A stretch of DNA of 64,000 nt, taken from Paraburkholderia sp. BL9I2N2. GTDB lineage: Bacteria > Pseudomonadota > Gammaproteobacteria > Burkholderiales > Burkholderiaceae. Shown in pieces: positions 53,356-64,000 of the stretch (positions within the stretch are counted from its first letter, which is position 1; each line of letters opens with the position of its first letter). The stretch is from the NCBI RefSeq assembly GCF_004339745.1, contig NZ_SMGP01000001.1, forward strand, positions 2,356,001-2,420,000. The letters run 5' to 3'. The notes under the pieces are model-generated. The model had not been told where the DNA came from, made no database searches, and saw only the letters and a list, made by a program, of their open reading frames with translations. A program made the translations under genes and the position numbers.

Positions 53356-54300
53356 CTACGAGCCCGCTTCCGTGCGCTCGCTGCCGCTTTGCAGCCGCGC
53401 CTTCAACGCCACTTCCAGCCCCTTCAGCGCGTCGGGCGCGGCGTCCGAGATCGCCCACCAGGTCATGCCTTCCGCGTTCCAGTGCGCGATCGAGTAGCCT
53501 TCCCGACCGAGCGTCGCGGGCACCGCGCCGCCGGTGTCTCGGCCTGTACCGCCGGAACCGGTCTGCGGAAAGACGTACACGTCGATCACGTGCTTCTGGT
53601 AGCGGTACACCAGCACGGCCACCCGCTGATGCGCGAGGTAGTCCAGACGCCCGCCTTCCAGCGCGAAGCCGTTCGCCGCCAGATCCTCGACCGGCGGCGA
53701 ATAGTCGAGCCGGCCATTGAACCACGGCTTGACCGTATGCCGGTCCGTCGAAATCACGTCGATGTCGCGCCCCGACACCTGCGCGCGCACATGGCTTTCC
53801 ACCAGTTCGTCGGCGAACGGCCCGAAGTCCGCCGGCCGGCGCAGGTTCAACGCCACCCCCGCCGCGACCGCACACAACGCGACGACCAGCGCCGTCAGCC
53901 AGCCGCGCGCAAACACGCCGCCTGAGCCAACCGAGCCGCCCGCGCCCGTCGGCCAGCCGAAGCCGCCTTGCGGCGCGCGCCAGCCGTCCAGCCAGCGATC
54001 GAGCCAGCTCCGCCGCGCACGCTGGCGCGGCGGCGTCTTGACGTTGGCAACCGGCACCTCCGCCGCCGCAACCGGTTCCTCGACGGGCGGCAACCCGGCG
54101 ACGATCCGCTCACGCAGCGACTGCGGCGCACGATGATAAGGCGCCGCGCGCACCGCGCCACTCAAGGCCCGCAGGTTCTCGCTTTCGCGCCGGCAGGCGG
54201 CGCAGCTCTCGATATGCTGCTGGACGCGCCGGGCATCCGGCGCGGGTAATTCGTGATCGGCGTTCGCGTCGAGGAGCGGCCGCGCTTCGTTACAGTCCAT
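53356..54300 (-). CDS. Transmembrane zinc-finger anti-sigma factor
   Basis: 314 residues. The N-terminal ZAS motif (HIESCAACRRE: His, Cys, Cys at about residues 29-35) binds ECF sigma factors. One membrane helix (WLTALVVALCAVAAGVAL) lies around residues 134-152. The periplasmic part (FNGRLDYSPPVEDLAANGF, then HQRVAVLVYRYQKHVIDVY) is conserved among such regulators. It overlaps the sigma gene by 11 bases, a typical sigma/anti-sigma pair. The signal sensed is unknown. Confidence 0.85.
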   Translation of the reverse strand: MDCNEARPLLDANADHELPAPDARRVQQHIESCAACRRESENLRALSGAVRAAPYHRAPQSLRERIVAGLPPVEEPVAAAEVPVANVKTPPRQRARRSWLDRWLDGWRAPQGGFGWPTGAGGSVGSGGVFARGWLTALVVALCAVAAGVALNLRRPADFGPFADELVESHVRAQVSGRDIDVISTDRHTVKPWFNGRLDYSPPVEDLAANGFALEGGRLDYLAHQRVAVLVYRYQKHVIDVYVFPQTGSGGTGRDTGGAVPATLGREGYSIAHWNAEGMTWWAISDAAPDALKGLEVALKARLQSGSERTEAGS

Positions 54301-55042
54301 CTGGCGTCTCCTGAGCGTTGCCGGCGGCGCTGCCGCCTGGCGTGTTGAGTGGCCGGCCGTTGGCGGACGCCCGCAATGGGGTCACGCTCGCCGTGGCCGA
54401 TTTACCTGGGCCGGGCCCCGCGCACGTGGACGACCTGTGCGACGCCGCTGCGCCCCCCTGTTTCTCCATGAGCAGCGCGGCAAGCTTGCGACGCCCCCGC
54501 GCGAGCCGGGACATCACTGTGCCGATCGGCACGTCGGCCACCGCCGCAATCTCCTTGTAGCCCATCTCCTCCAGCTCCCGCAGCATCAGCACTTCCCGAT
54601 ATTCGACCGGCAACTGCGCGAGCGCCTCGTGCACGAGCTTCGAGTCCTCGTCGCGGATCAGGAGCGCTTGCGGGTCGGCGCCGCCCACGCTCCAGCCGTC
54701 GAAGGTGGTGTCGTCCATGGTGTCGTCGAACTCGACCGTTTCGTGCGACGACGCCCGCCGTCGCCATTCCGTGTACCAGGTGCGGCGCACGATCGCCAGC
54801 AGCCACGGCCGCGCCGAATCGCCGCGAAAGGTGTCGAAGAAGCGAAACGCGCGCATGAAGGCTTCCTGCACGACATCGTCGGCATCGCTGGCGTTACCGC
54901 ACAACCAGCGCGCAAGGTTATACGCGGCATCGAGGTGCGGCAGCGCCATCTGCTGAAAGCGCCGGCTCCTCGCTGCTTCGGACTCGCCGTGCGCGCGGAC
55001 AGGTTCTGAATCGGTCTGGACCACCTCGGCCCTCCAGGGCAT
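54290..55042 (-). CDS. ECF-type RNA polymerase sigma factor
   Basis: 250 residues. Sigma region 2 (YNLARWLCGNASDADDVVQE, FRGDSARPWLLAIVRRTWY) and region 4 with its HTH (MGYKEIAAVADVPIGTVMSR) are clear. A 50-residue C-terminal extension rich in Gly, Ala and Pro is probably disordered. It is co-transcribed with its anti-sigma factor. No target promoter could be assigned. Confidence 0.9.
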   Translation of the reverse strand: MPWRAEVVQTDSEPVRAHGESEAARSRRFQQMALPHLDAAYNLARWLCGNASDADDVVQEAFMRAFRFFDTFRGDSARPWLLAIVRRTWYTEWRRRASSHETVEFDDTMDDTTFDGWSVGGADPQALLIRDEDSKLVHEALAQLPVEYREVLMLRELEEMGYKEIAAVADVPIGTVMSRLARGRRKLAALLMEKQGGAAASHRSSTCAGPGPGKSATASVTPLRASANGRPLNTPGGSAAGNAQETPDGL

Positions 55043-55168
55043 TGCGGGCTATGCGATGGAGCTCGTCGTGACACTCTCTACAGCGCATAACCGGGCATTT
55101 GCGAAGTTTATTCCCGCCGCCGAACGAAATCCGCCAAAAATCCGACCGGGCCGGCGCGCGCCCGCCTG

Positions 55169-56083
55169 TCAGTAGGCCGGGCGGTTCCAGTAATCCTCGC
55201 TGGCGTACACCTCTTTCAGATAATCGATGAAGTACCGCACCTTGGCCGGCACATACCGCTGCTGCGGATAGACCGCGAGAATGTCGTAGTCGGGCAGCGC
55301 GAATTCGTCGAGTACCGTTTCCAGCTCGCCGCGCGCCAGTTGCTGCTGGATCTCCCACGTGGAGCGCCAGCCGAGCCCGAGCCCTTCCGACACCCAGCGG
55401 TGCAGCAGCTCGCCGTCGTTGCAGTCGAGCGTGCCGCCCACCCGCACCGTCGCCAGCTTGCCGTTGCGGCGGAAGTACCAGCCGCGGTTCTGTCCGCCTT
55501 GCAGATTGAACGCGAGACAGTTGTGCTGCGGCAGGTCTTCGAGTGTTTTCGGCCTGCCGTGCCGGCGAAAATACTCCGGCGTGCCGCACACCACGCGCCG
55601 GTTCGACGCCAGCTTGACCGCCACGAAATTCGGATCGACCGCGCCGCCGATGCGGATCGACAGGTCGTAACCCTCGCGCACCAGATCCACCACCCGGTCG
55701 GTCAGATTGAACGACACCTGCAATTCCGGCTTGTCGGCGAGAAACGTCGGCGCGAGCGGCGCGACGTGCTTGCGCCCGAACGCGGCCGGCGCCGACACGA
55801 TCAGATGGCCGTTCACGGCGCGCCGCCCGGCGCTCAGTTCGTTTTCCGCCTGATCCCACTCGGTCAGCAGGCCCCGGCAGCGCTCCAGAAACGCGGCACC
55901 GTCTTCGCTGACCACCAGCCGGCGCGTCGAGCGGTACATCAGTTTGACGCCGAGGCGCTTTTCCAGCGCGTCGATGCGGCGGCCGAGAATCACCGGCGAC
56001 ACGCCCTCCTCCAGCGCGGCGGCCGCCAGGCTGCCCGCGTCCGCGACGCGCACGAAGGTTTCGATCTGTTTGAAGCGGTCCAT
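55169..56083 (-). CDS. LysR-family transcriptional regulator
   Basis: 304 residues from ATG 56083 (GGAG upstream). The N-terminal winged HTH ([20 protein letters not shown], then [15 protein letters not shown]) and a type 2 periplasmic-binding-like effector domain are of normal length. It is divergent from gcl with 157 bases between, so it most likely controls the glyoxylate operon. The effector could be glyoxylate or a related metabolite (inference). Confidence 0.88.
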   Translation of the reverse strand: MDRFKQIETFVRVADAGSLAAAALEEGVSPVILGRRIDALEKRLGVKLMYRSTRRLVVSEDGAAFLERCRGLLTEWDQAENELSAGRRAVNGHLIVSAPAAFGRKHVAPLAPTFLADKPELQVSFNLTDRVVDLVREGYDLSIRIGGAVDPNFVAVKLASNRRVVCGTPEYFRRHGRPKTLEDLPQHNCLAFNLQGGQNRGWYFRRNGKLATVRVGGTLDCNDGELLHRWVSEGLGLGWRSTWEIQQQLARGELETVLDEFALPDYDILAVYPQQRYVPAKVRYFIDYLKEVYASEDYWNRPAY

Positions 56084-56132
56084 TTTTGTCTCCAACTGGC
56101 CGGGCGCCAGGCTGCGGGCCATTCCATACTTT

Positions 56133-56146
56133 TTGTTTCGAAATAA
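56133..56146. promoter_or_regulatory. Candidate LysR operator between the regulator and gcl
   Basis: The 14-base TTGTTTCGAAATAA is a palindrome with one mismatched pair, in the 157-base divergent region, about 50 bases upstream of the regulator start and 95 upstream of gcl. LysR-type sites are usually interrupted T-N11-A dyads, which this fits. Confidence 0.4.
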
Positions 56147-56240
56147 GCGACCCGGACTGATCTTATCAAACCTTTACGTCAAGCCTAAAGTGCACTCAAC
56201 ACGTTTAATTCGCCCAATCCCAGACATTCAGGAGACATTC

Positions 56241-58016
<1,776 letters not shown>

Positions 58017-58122
58017 GCGGCCTGACGTGTTGAACAAATAAGCATCACTTGAGCGTGGTTCAGCAACACCGAACCGCCTCACGAAAGTTATTCCACTGAC
58101 CGACCAGAGAGACAGACGCACC

Positions 58123-58932
58123 ATGCCGAAATTTGCAGCGAATCTCACCATGCTGTTCAACGAAGTCCCGTTCCTCGACCGCTTTGCGGCTGCGGCGGAC
58201 GCGGGCTTTCATGCCGTCGAGTTCCTGTTTCCGTATCCGTATCAGATCGCTGAATTGAGCGAACGTCTTCAGCAGAATCGCCTGAAGCTGGTGCTGCACA
58301 ACCTGCCCGCGGGCAACTGGGAAGCGGGCGAACGCGGCATTGCGTGCCTGCCGGATCGCGTGAGCGAGTTCCAGGAAGGCGTCGGCCGCGCGATCGAATA
58401 TGCAACAGCACTGAAGGTGCCGCAACTGAACTGCCTCGTCGGCATTCCGACGGCCGGCGTCGATGCGGACAAGGCACGCTCGACGATCGTCGACAACCTG
58501 CGCTTCGCCGCGGGCGAACTGAAGAAGGCCGGCATCAAGCTGCTGGTCGAGCCGTGCAATTCCTACGACATTCCGGGCTTCGCACTGAACCGCTCGGGCG
58601 AAGGTCTCGACGTGATTCGCGCAGTCGGTTCGGACAATCTGTTCCTGCAATACGACATCTATCACATGCAACGGATGGAAGGCGAACTCGCGGCGACCAT
58701 CAAGAAGAACCTGCCGCAGATCGCACACATCCAGCTCGCCGACAACCCCGGCCGCAACGAACCGGGCACCGGCGAAATCAACTACCCGTTCCTGTTCGAT
58801 CTGCTCGACTCGCTCGGCTACGACGGCTACGTCGGTTGCGAATACAAACCGCGCACGACCACGGCCGCCGGCCTCGGCTGGGTGCAGAGCGTGGCCGGGC
58901 AAACCCGCGGCGCGGCTCACGTCGCCGCCTGA
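58123..58932 (+). CDS. hyi: Hydroxypyruvate isomerase
   Basis: 269 residues, AP-endonuclease/xylose-isomerase-like TIM barrel. Motifs: FLDRFAAAADAGFHAVEFLF, then LLVEPCNSYDIPGF, then QYDIYHMQRMEGEL and HIQLADNPGRNEPGTGEINY, which supply metal-binding Glu, Asp, His and Glu residues. It interconverts hydroxypyruvate and tartronate semialdehyde. It lies 106 bases after gcl on the same strand. Confidence 0.95.
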   Translation: MPKFAANLTMLFNEVPFLDRFAAAADAGFHAVEFLFPYPYQIAELSERLQQNRLKLVLHNLPAGNWEAGERGIACLPDRVSEFQEGVGRAIEYATALKVPQLNCLVGIPTAGVDADKARSTIVDNLRFAAGELKKAGIKLLVEPCNSYDIPGFALNRSGEGLDVIRAVGSDNLFLQYDIYHMQRMEGELAATIKKNLPQIAHIQLADNPGRNEPGTGEINYPFLFDLLDSLGYDGYVGCEYKPRTTTAAGLGWVQSVAGQTRGAAHVAA

Positions 58933-59028
58933 GCGCCGCATCGCTGCATTGATCGGTCGGATCAGGCGCTTCTCGCCCCGAAGGACGTCCCCTTGCGGGA
59001 CACCAAACAACACTGGAGATTTAGACAC

Positions 59029-59937
59029 ATGGCAAAGATCGGTTTCATCGGCCTCGGCATCATGGGCGCGCACATGGCGCGCAACCTCATCAAGGGCGGC
59101 CACTCGCTGTTCGTGAATGGCGCATACCCGGTGCCGGAAGATCTGAGCAAAACGACGAGCGTCGTCGCGAATTCGACCGCTGTCGCGCAGGCCGCCGACA
59201 TCGTCATCATCATGGTGCCGGACACGCCCGACGTCGCCAACGTGCTGTTCGCCGACGACGGCGTCGCCGCCGGCCTCTCGAAGGGCAAGCTCGTGATCGA
59301 CATGAGCTCGATCTCGCCGCTCGACACGCAAGCGTTCGCGAAGAAGATCAACGCGCTCGGCGTCGACTATCTCGACGCGCCGGTCTCCGGCGGCGAAGTC
59401 GGCGCGCGTGAAGCGACGCTGACGATCATGGTGGGCGGTCCGGAAAAAGCCTTCGCCACGGCCAGGCCGCTGTTCGAACTGATGGGCAAGAACATCTCGC
59501 TGATCGGCGACAACGGCGCCGGTCAGACCTGCAAGGTCGCGAACCAGATCATCGTCGCGCTGAACATCGAAGCAGTGGCCGAAGCGCTGCTGTTCGCCTC
59601 GCGCTCGGGCGCCGATCCGGAACGTGTGCGCAAAGCGCTGATGGGCGGCTTCGCCTCCTCGCGGATTCTCGAAGTGCACGGCGAGCGCATGACCAAGCGC
59701 ACCTTCGATCCGGGCTTCCGCATCGAACTGCACCAGAAGGATCTGAACCTCGCACTCGACGGCGCACGCAAGCTGGGTATCGCCCTGCCGCATACGGCAA
59801 GCGCGCAGCAACTGTTCAGCGTATGTGCGGCGAATGGCGGCAAGGCATGGGATCACTCGGCGATGGTGCGCGCGCTCGAAATCATGGCGAATTACGAAGT
59901 CGCGCAAGCGCCGGGCAGCGAAGCCAAGGCAGCTTGA
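59029..59937 (+). CDS. glxR: Tartronate semialdehyde reductase (2-hydroxy-3-oxopropionate reductase)
   Basis: 302 residues from ATG 59029 (GGAG upstream). The Rossmann fold IGFIGLGIMGAHMARNL, the DAPVSGGEVGAREATLTIMV substrate motif and the catalytic Lys in GAGQTCKVANQI mark a beta-hydroxyacid dehydrogenase. It reduces tartronate semialdehyde to D-glycerate with NAD(P)H, the last step of this pathway. The upstream in-frame ATG-like start at 58993 is rejected. Confidence 0.96.
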   Translation: MAKIGFIGLGIMGAHMARNLIKGGHSLFVNGAYPVPEDLSKTTSVVANSTAVAQAADIVIIMVPDTPDVANVLFADDGVAAGLSKGKLVIDMSSISPLDTQAFAKKINALGVDYLDAPVSGGEVGAREATLTIMVGGPEKAFATARPLFELMGKNISLIGDNGAGQTCKVANQIIVALNIEAVAEALLFASRSGADPERVRKALMGGFASSRILEVHGERMTKRTFDPGFRIELHQKDLNLALDGARKLGIALPHTASAQQLFSVCAANGGKAWDHSAMVRALEIMANYEVAQAPGSEAKAA

Positions 59938-60492
59938 GGAAGTAATACGGACTGCCGTGATCGTTGCATGCTCAACGTCATGGCAGTCGCAGGTGGGGCG
60001 CCCGGTTCGTCGTGCGGCAAGCACGGCGGAACGGGCAAATCGTGCCGCTCTGGGCTGAGAGCGGCAAGTGGGGTCCGCAGCGGCACCCGGCGGCGCCGGG
60101 GAAGCCTTGGTCGGTCAGACGTCGTCGTCGGGTGTCCGGCTGTCGGATTTCATGTTTAACGATGCTTATGCTTTTTCGGCCAAACTCTCGCAGCGGGCGC
60201 GTCATGACGCCACCTGCCGGCACCTCTCTTTGCAGGTCTCCTCGCACGTGTGCCCGCAAGTCCGCTTGCATTTGCTTGCAACTCCGTCCCCTTTGCACGA
60301 CCTTTTTTGACACATCGGCTCGCGCTTTTCTCCTACACTCGTTGAGTCTGGTTGCGGGCGTATCGGCATTCAAGTGCGGCTTGCCGATCAAGGCAACGCA
60401 TGTCCTCTGCATCATTCGCCCGATTCCCAACCAGTGTTCAACCCGTGAGCGGAATGTGCTCGCGCCAGTAACCCCTCTGCAAAGGATTCAGA
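59938..60492. other. Intergenic region after the glyoxylate operon
   Basis: 555 bases with no credible gene. A long hairpin follows glxR. The rest should hold the promoter of the DUF3597 gene; no consensus boxes were identified. Confidence 0.35.
59951..59986 (+). terminator. Hairpin after glxR
   Basis: ACTGCCGTGATCGTTG pairs with CAACGTCATGGCAGT with one bulge and one mismatch. No T-run follows. It is likely the end of the gcl-hyi-glxR transcript. Confidence 0.5.
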
Positions 60493-60894
60493 ATGAGCAT
60501 CTTTGGTGACATCGTAAACAAGCTCTTCGGCAAAGCGAAGCCCGACCAGCCTGCGCCCGCGGTTGAGCCGACACCGGATCCGGCAGCGGCGCAAGCTGCT
60601 GCGCCGGCGGCTGCACCGGCGCCCGCGCCGCTGGCCGACGTCGACGTCGCTGTCGTGATGGACCAGTTCGTGAGCGAGAGCGGGCAAACGCTGAACTGGC
60701 GCACCTCGATCGTCGACACGCTGAAGGCGCTCGGCGTCGACAGCAGCCTCGAACATCGCAAGGAGCTCGCCAAGGAATTGAAGTACAGCGGCGACACGAA
60801 CGATTCGGCGAGCATGAACATCTGGCTGCACAAGCAGGTGATGAAAGCGCTGGCGGCGAACGGCGGAAAGTTGCCTGCGGATCTGGCGGACTAA
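60493..60894 (+). CDS. DUF3597 domain protein
   Basis: 133 residues. The N-terminus MSIFGDIVNKLFG is followed by an Ala/Pro-rich linker (residues 18-50) and a compact C-terminal domain (LNWRTSIVDTLKALGVDSS, then ELAKELKYSG and MNIWLHKQVMKALAANGGK) that matches DUF3597. Similar small proteins occur across Burkholderia. The function is unknown. It is monocistronic, with a strong hairpin after it. Confidence 0.85.
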   Translation: MSIFGDIVNKLFGKAKPDQPAPAVEPTPDPAAAQAAAPAAAPAPAPLADVDVAVVMDQFVSESGQTLNWRTSIVDTLKALGVDSSLEHRKELAKELKYSGDTNDSASMNIWLHKQVMKALAANGGKLPADLAD

Positions 60895-60948
60895 CTGCTT
60901 GCCGACACCGCCTATCTCCGGCGATAGCGACAAACCTCAAGCTGAAAC

Positions 60949-60991
60949 GACAACGCGGCGCTCGGGTCGATGACCTGGGCGCCGCGTTGTC
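60949..60991. terminator. Strong hairpin between DUF3597 and asparaginase genes
   Basis: The 13-bp perfect stem GACAACGCGGCGC/GCGCCGCGTTGTC lies between convergent genes and is followed by ATTT only. It can serve both strands. Confidence 0.7.
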
Positions 60992-61053
60992 ATTTAAGCT
61001 TCATGCGCGAGACACGGTTGTGACTTTGAACAGGGCCGTCCGTGCTCAATCAA

Positions 61054-62097
61054 TCAGTACGTATCGAAAGTCTTCTGCAACGCAACCGGTCCTGTGCCGC
61101 CCGCGGCCAATGCCAGCATCAGCAACACGCGTGCCTTGTACGGATTTAGCGAACCTGCGCTGACGAAACCGAGTGCGTCGTCGGCGGCTGCGCCGTTGCG
61201 CATCACATGTCCCGAACCCACACGCGAAGCACGCACCACCGCGACGCCTTGCGAAGCGGCATCGGCCAATGCCTGCTGCACCGAAGCGTGAATCGAGCCG
61301 TTGCCGGTGCCCGCCACGACGATGCCACGCACACCAGCGGCAACCAACGCGTCCACGGCAATGCGCGAGACGCCCGCGTAACTCACGACGATCTCCACAT
61401 GCGGCCACTTCGCGCCGATCACAAATTCGGTCGCGAGCGTATGCGGACGCACCACGCCGCGCTGGAATTCGACGCGACCGTCCTGCACCCAGCCGAGCGC
61501 GCCGATTTCGGGCGAATGAAAAGCATCGACCGCGTAGGTGCTCGTCTTGACCACGTCGCGCGCGCTATGGATCCTGTTGTTGAAGGCCACCAGCACGCCC
61601 TGCCCGCGCGAGGCTGCGTGCGCCGCAACCGTCACGGCGTTCAGCAGATTCAGCGGGCCGTCGGCGGACAGCGCCGACGCCGGGCGCATGGCCGCCGTCA
61701 GCACGACGGGCTTGTCCGACTTGATGGTCAGATGCAGCAGGTAAGCGGTTTCTTCGAGCGTGTCGGTGCCGTGCGTGACCACCACGCCGTCGATGTCGTC
61801 GTCGGCGAGCAGCGTGTTGATGCGTTGCGCGAGCGTGGTCCACAGCGGCATCGCCATGTCCTTGCTGTCGACGCTCGCAATCTGCTCGCGCTCGATTTGC
61901 GCCACCGTGGACAAGGCCGGCACCACGGCCAGCAGTTGCTCGACACCGATCACACCGGCCTGATAACCGGATGTGTTGGTAGCGCTCGCGGCCGCGCCGG
62001 CAATCGTGCCGCCGGTCGCCAGGACGACGATGCGCGGCAGCAGCGGCGTGGCGCCTTCGTCTGAAGGTATAGCGGAGGAAGAAGTCGGAGTATTCAT
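61054..62097 (-). CDS. L-asparaginase
   Basis: 347 residues from ATG 62097. Active-site motifs: VLATGGTIAG near residue 25, VVTHGTDTLEETAYLLHL and VVLTAAMRPASALSADGPLN. The C-terminal part has VRGIVVAGTGNGS. It hydrolyses asparagine to aspartate and ammonia. The N-terminus (NTPTSSSAIPSDEGA) is not a signal peptide, although the sequence is closer to type II enzymes, which are often periplasmic. It stands alone between cysB and a convergent gene. Confidence 0.93.
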   Translation of the reverse strand: MNTPTSSSAIPSDEGATPLLPRIVVLATGGTIAGAAASATNTSGYQAGVIGVEQLLAVVPALSTVAQIEREQIASVDSKDMAMPLWTTLAQRINTLLADDDIDGVVVTHGTDTLEETAYLLHLTIKSDKPVVLTAAMRPASALSADGPLNLLNAVTVAAHAASRGQGVLVAFNNRIHSARDVVKTSTYAVDAFHSPEIGALGWVQDGRVEFQRGVVRPHTLATEFVIGAKWPHVEIVVSYAGVSRIAVDALVAAGVRGIVVAGTGNGSIHASVQQALADAASQGVAVVRASRVGSGHVMRNGAAADDALGFVSAGSLNPYKARVLLMLALAAGGTGPVALQKTFDTY

Positions 62098-62318
62098 GGC
62101 GGCGATTGTAAGCGATGCGCCGCACGCCGCCATGCGTGAAAAAACGGATGTCCGTTCGTTTCGAAGCTGGATGAGACCAGCGCTCTGTGCGCCACGAGTT
62201 TGCGTGCCGTTTGCATCAAGGCCAGCCGCCGCCCGCATGAAGTTCACACTGACGCCGCGGACGATCCGCGCGACGCCATTGGCCTTTCGCGCCGGACCTC
62301 GATAGCCCGGCGCATTCC

Positions 62319-63245
62319 TTAAACCGCTTCGCGCAACTGCGCGGCGATATCCGCTTCGTTCAACTGCGGCGCGAACATCTCGATCAGCCGATAAGCGTAC
62401 GCGCGCAGGAACGCGCCCTTGCGCAAACCGACCCGCGTCGTGCTCGCCTCGAACAGATGCTGCGTGTCGAGCGCGACCAGTTCCGTATCGCGCTTCGGAT
62501 CGTAAGCCATCGCCGCGACCACGCCGATGCCCATGCCGAGTTCGACATACGTCTTGATCACGTCGGCGTCGATCGCAGTCAGCACGACGTCGGGCAATGC
62601 ACCCGCTTTCGCGAACGCCTGGTCGATATGCGAGCGGCCCGTGAAATCCTGGTCGTACGTGACGATCGGGAATTCGGCGATCTCGTCGAGCGTCAGATTC
62701 GGGCGGCCTACCAGCGGATGATCTTTCGGCACGACCACGACGTGATGCCACGAATAGCACGGGAACGTGACGATATCCGGGAAGCGGTCGAGCGCTTCGG
62801 TCGAGATGCCGATGTCCGCTTCGCCGTTGATGATCATCTGCGCGATCTGTTGCGGACTGCCCTGACGCAGCGCGAGATGCACCTTCGGGAACACCTCGGT
62901 GAATTGGCGGATCACCTTCGGCAACGCGTAACGCGCCTGCGTGTGGGTGGTGGCGACGACGAGGTGGCCGCTATCCTGGTCAGCATACTGGCGCGCGACG
63001 CGGCGCAGATTCTCGGCGTCGAGCAGCATCCGCTCGATCAGTTGATGCACCGCCTTGCCCGGCTCGGTGAGGCCCGTCAAACGCTTGCCGCGTCGAATGA
63101 AAATGTCGACGCCGAGTTCGTCCTCGAGATCCTTGATCTGTTTCGATACGCCCGACTGCGACGTGTACAGCACGTTCGCCACCTCGGTCAGATTCATGTT
63201 CTGACGCACGGCTTCGCGCACAAAGCGCAATTGCTGAAAATTCAT
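62319..63245 (-). CDS. cysB: CysB-family LysR regulator of sulfur metabolism
   Basis: 308 residues. The HTH (VREAVRQNMNLTEVANVLYT) and QSGVSKQIKDLEDELGVDIF segments and the inducer-binding domain (ATTHTQARYALP, then GEADIGISTEALDRF) match CysB/Cbl. It lies directly after a sulfate ABC ATPase gene on the same strand, which supports control of sulfate assimilation by O-acetylserine or N-acetylserine. Burkholderia also carries the paralogue SsuR, so the exact symbol is a judgement. Confidence 0.88.
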   Translation of the reverse strand: MNFQQLRFVREAVRQNMNLTEVANVLYTSQSGVSKQIKDLEDELGVDIFIRRGKRLTGLTEPGKAVHQLIERMLLDAENLRRVARQYADQDSGHLVVATTHTQARYALPKVIRQFTEVFPKVHLALRQGSPQQIAQMIINGEADIGISTEALDRFPDIVTFPCYSWHHVVVVPKDHPLVGRPNLTLDEIAEFPIVTYDQDFTGRSHIDQAFAKAGALPDVVLTAIDADVIKTYVELGMGIGVVAAMAYDPKRDTELVALDTQHLFEASTTRVGLRKGAFLRAYAYRLIEMFAPQLNEADIAAQLREAV

Positions 63246-63328
63246 CTTGATGTCTCCGGTTCAGCCAGAGTTGAGTTATTTGAGTTTGATTGAAACACCG
63301 AGTCGTGTTGCTTTGCGCCTGCCGGCAC

Positions 63329-64000
63329 TCATTGCGCCGGGAAAACGCGCAAGGCGCGCGGCACCGCGGTCACGCCGTCGCCGATGGAGAGTTGCAGATC
63401 GCGCCACGCTTCGCGATCGAGTTCGGCTTCGAGCAGATTGCCCTCGCGGCCCGCGAGTTCGACCCGCACCGAGCCGCCCAGCGTCACCACGCGCCGCACG
63501 TCGACGACGATGCCTTCGCGATGGCCGGACGCCTGCGGATACAACTGCAGATCGTGCGGACGCACGTAGGCGAACGCCGGGCCGCTGAAATCGGCCTTGA
63601 TCGAGACCGGCAGCGCCGCGCCGTCGACCACGAAACCGCTCGCGTCGACATTGCCGTGCAAACGGTTGGCCGCGCCGAGAAACTCGTAGACGAACGAGGT
63701 TTGCGGATGGTCGTACACGTCCTGCGGACTGCCCACCTGCTCCACGTGCCCGCGATTGAGCACGACGATACGATCGGCCACTTCGAGCGCTTCTTCCTGA
63801 TCGTGCGTAACGAAGATCGTCGAGATGTGCAGATCGTCGTGCAGGCGCCGCAGCCAGCTGCGCAGTTCCTTGCGCACTTTCGCATCGAGCGCGCCGAACG
63901 GTTCATCGAGCAGCAGCACTTTCGGCTCGACCGCCAACGCGCGCGCAAGCGCGATACGTTGCCGCTGGCCACCCGACAATTCCGACGGATAGCGTTGCGC
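63329..64000 (-). CDS. cysA: Sulfate/thiosulfate ABC transporter ATP-binding protein (partial)
   Basis: The window holds the last 223 codons; the 5' end with Walker A lies beyond base 64000. Visible are the ABC signature LSGGQRQR, Walker B ([15 protein letters not shown]), the switch THDQEEAL and a C-terminal TOBE-like part ([12 protein letters not shown]). It energises sulfate uptake with CysT, CysW and Sbp, presumably encoded just beyond the window. It ends 83 bases before cysB. Confidence 0.9.
   Translation of the reverse strand, partial: AQRYPSELSGGQRQRIALARALAVEPKVLLLDEPFGALDAKVRKELRSWLRRLHDDLHISTIFVTHDQEEALEVADRIVVLNRGHVEQVGSPQDVYDHPQTSFVYEFLGAANRLHGNVDASGFVVDGAALPVSIKADFSGPAFAYVRPHDLQLYPQASGHREGIVVDVRRVVTLGGSVRVELAGREGNLLEAELDREAWRDLQLSIGDGVTAVPRALRVFPAQ

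Overview
The window is from a high-GC beta-proteobacterium, most likely Paraburkholderia or a close relative in the Burkholderiaceae (inference). The evidence is the rpsF-priB-rpsR-rplI-dnaB cluster, a DUF47-pit phosphate pair, a gcl-hyi-glxR glyoxylate operon with a divergent LysR gene, and a cysB-like regulator next to a sulfate ABC ATPase. About 18 kb is core chromosome (1-4183 and 49907-64000). Between them lies a genomic island of about 45.7 kb.

Left core: the tail of a PhoH-like ATPase, an NlpC/P60 lipoprotein, an SDR-fold protein without the YxxxK pair, and a DUF47-pit operon on the minus strand. A 32-bp sequence that begins exactly at the DUF47 start codon (4152-4183) recurs perfectly at 49875-49906, beside a tyrosine integrase (48580-49728) and in front of dnaB. 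I read these as attL and attR. The island has therefore separated the DUF47-pit operon from its native upstream region, which now sits at 49907-50033 and points toward the integrase.

Island, left to right: a structured non-coding segment (4687-4823); an AlpA / DUF927-like / replication-initiator-like module; a UvrD-type helicase; a membrane protein; a DUF6602-like putative nuclease; a non-coding stretch with tandem structured units ending in terminators (12.7-12.93 kb); a tandem acyl-carrier-like protein coupled to a frameshifted outer-membrane-like gene; small accessory genes (gamma-glutamylcyclotransferase-like, Gln-rich secreted protein, XRE regulator, C39-like peptidase, a short protein common on mobile elements). 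A minus-strand two-partner secretion operon of about 18 kb follows (37344 to 19550). It encodes a short TpsA, a TpsB transporter, a parvulin-type isomerase, a lipoprotein, a 3846-residue CdiA-like effector ending in a deaminase-like HAE...CPSC signature, and a candidate immunity protein. After that come a 140-bp MITE-like element, two unknown genes, a RepB-like / ParB-like / large serine recombinase module with a divergent HTH protein, a small resolvase with a dyad/iteron site, an unrecognised protein, and a HigB-like / HTH-ImmA/IrrE / beta-family operon next to the integrase. The island thus mixes mobility, partition-like, competition and possible phage-defence functions.

Right core: dnaB, rplI, rpsR, priB and rpsF (minus strand); an ECF sigma factor and its zinc-finger anti-sigma factor; a LysR regulator divergent from gcl-hyi-glxR, which converts glyoxylate to tartronate semialdehyde and then glycerate; a DUF3597 protein; an L-asparaginase; a CysB-family regulator; and a sulfate/thiosulfate ABC ATPase cut by the window end. 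No rRNA, tRNA or CRISPR array was seen.
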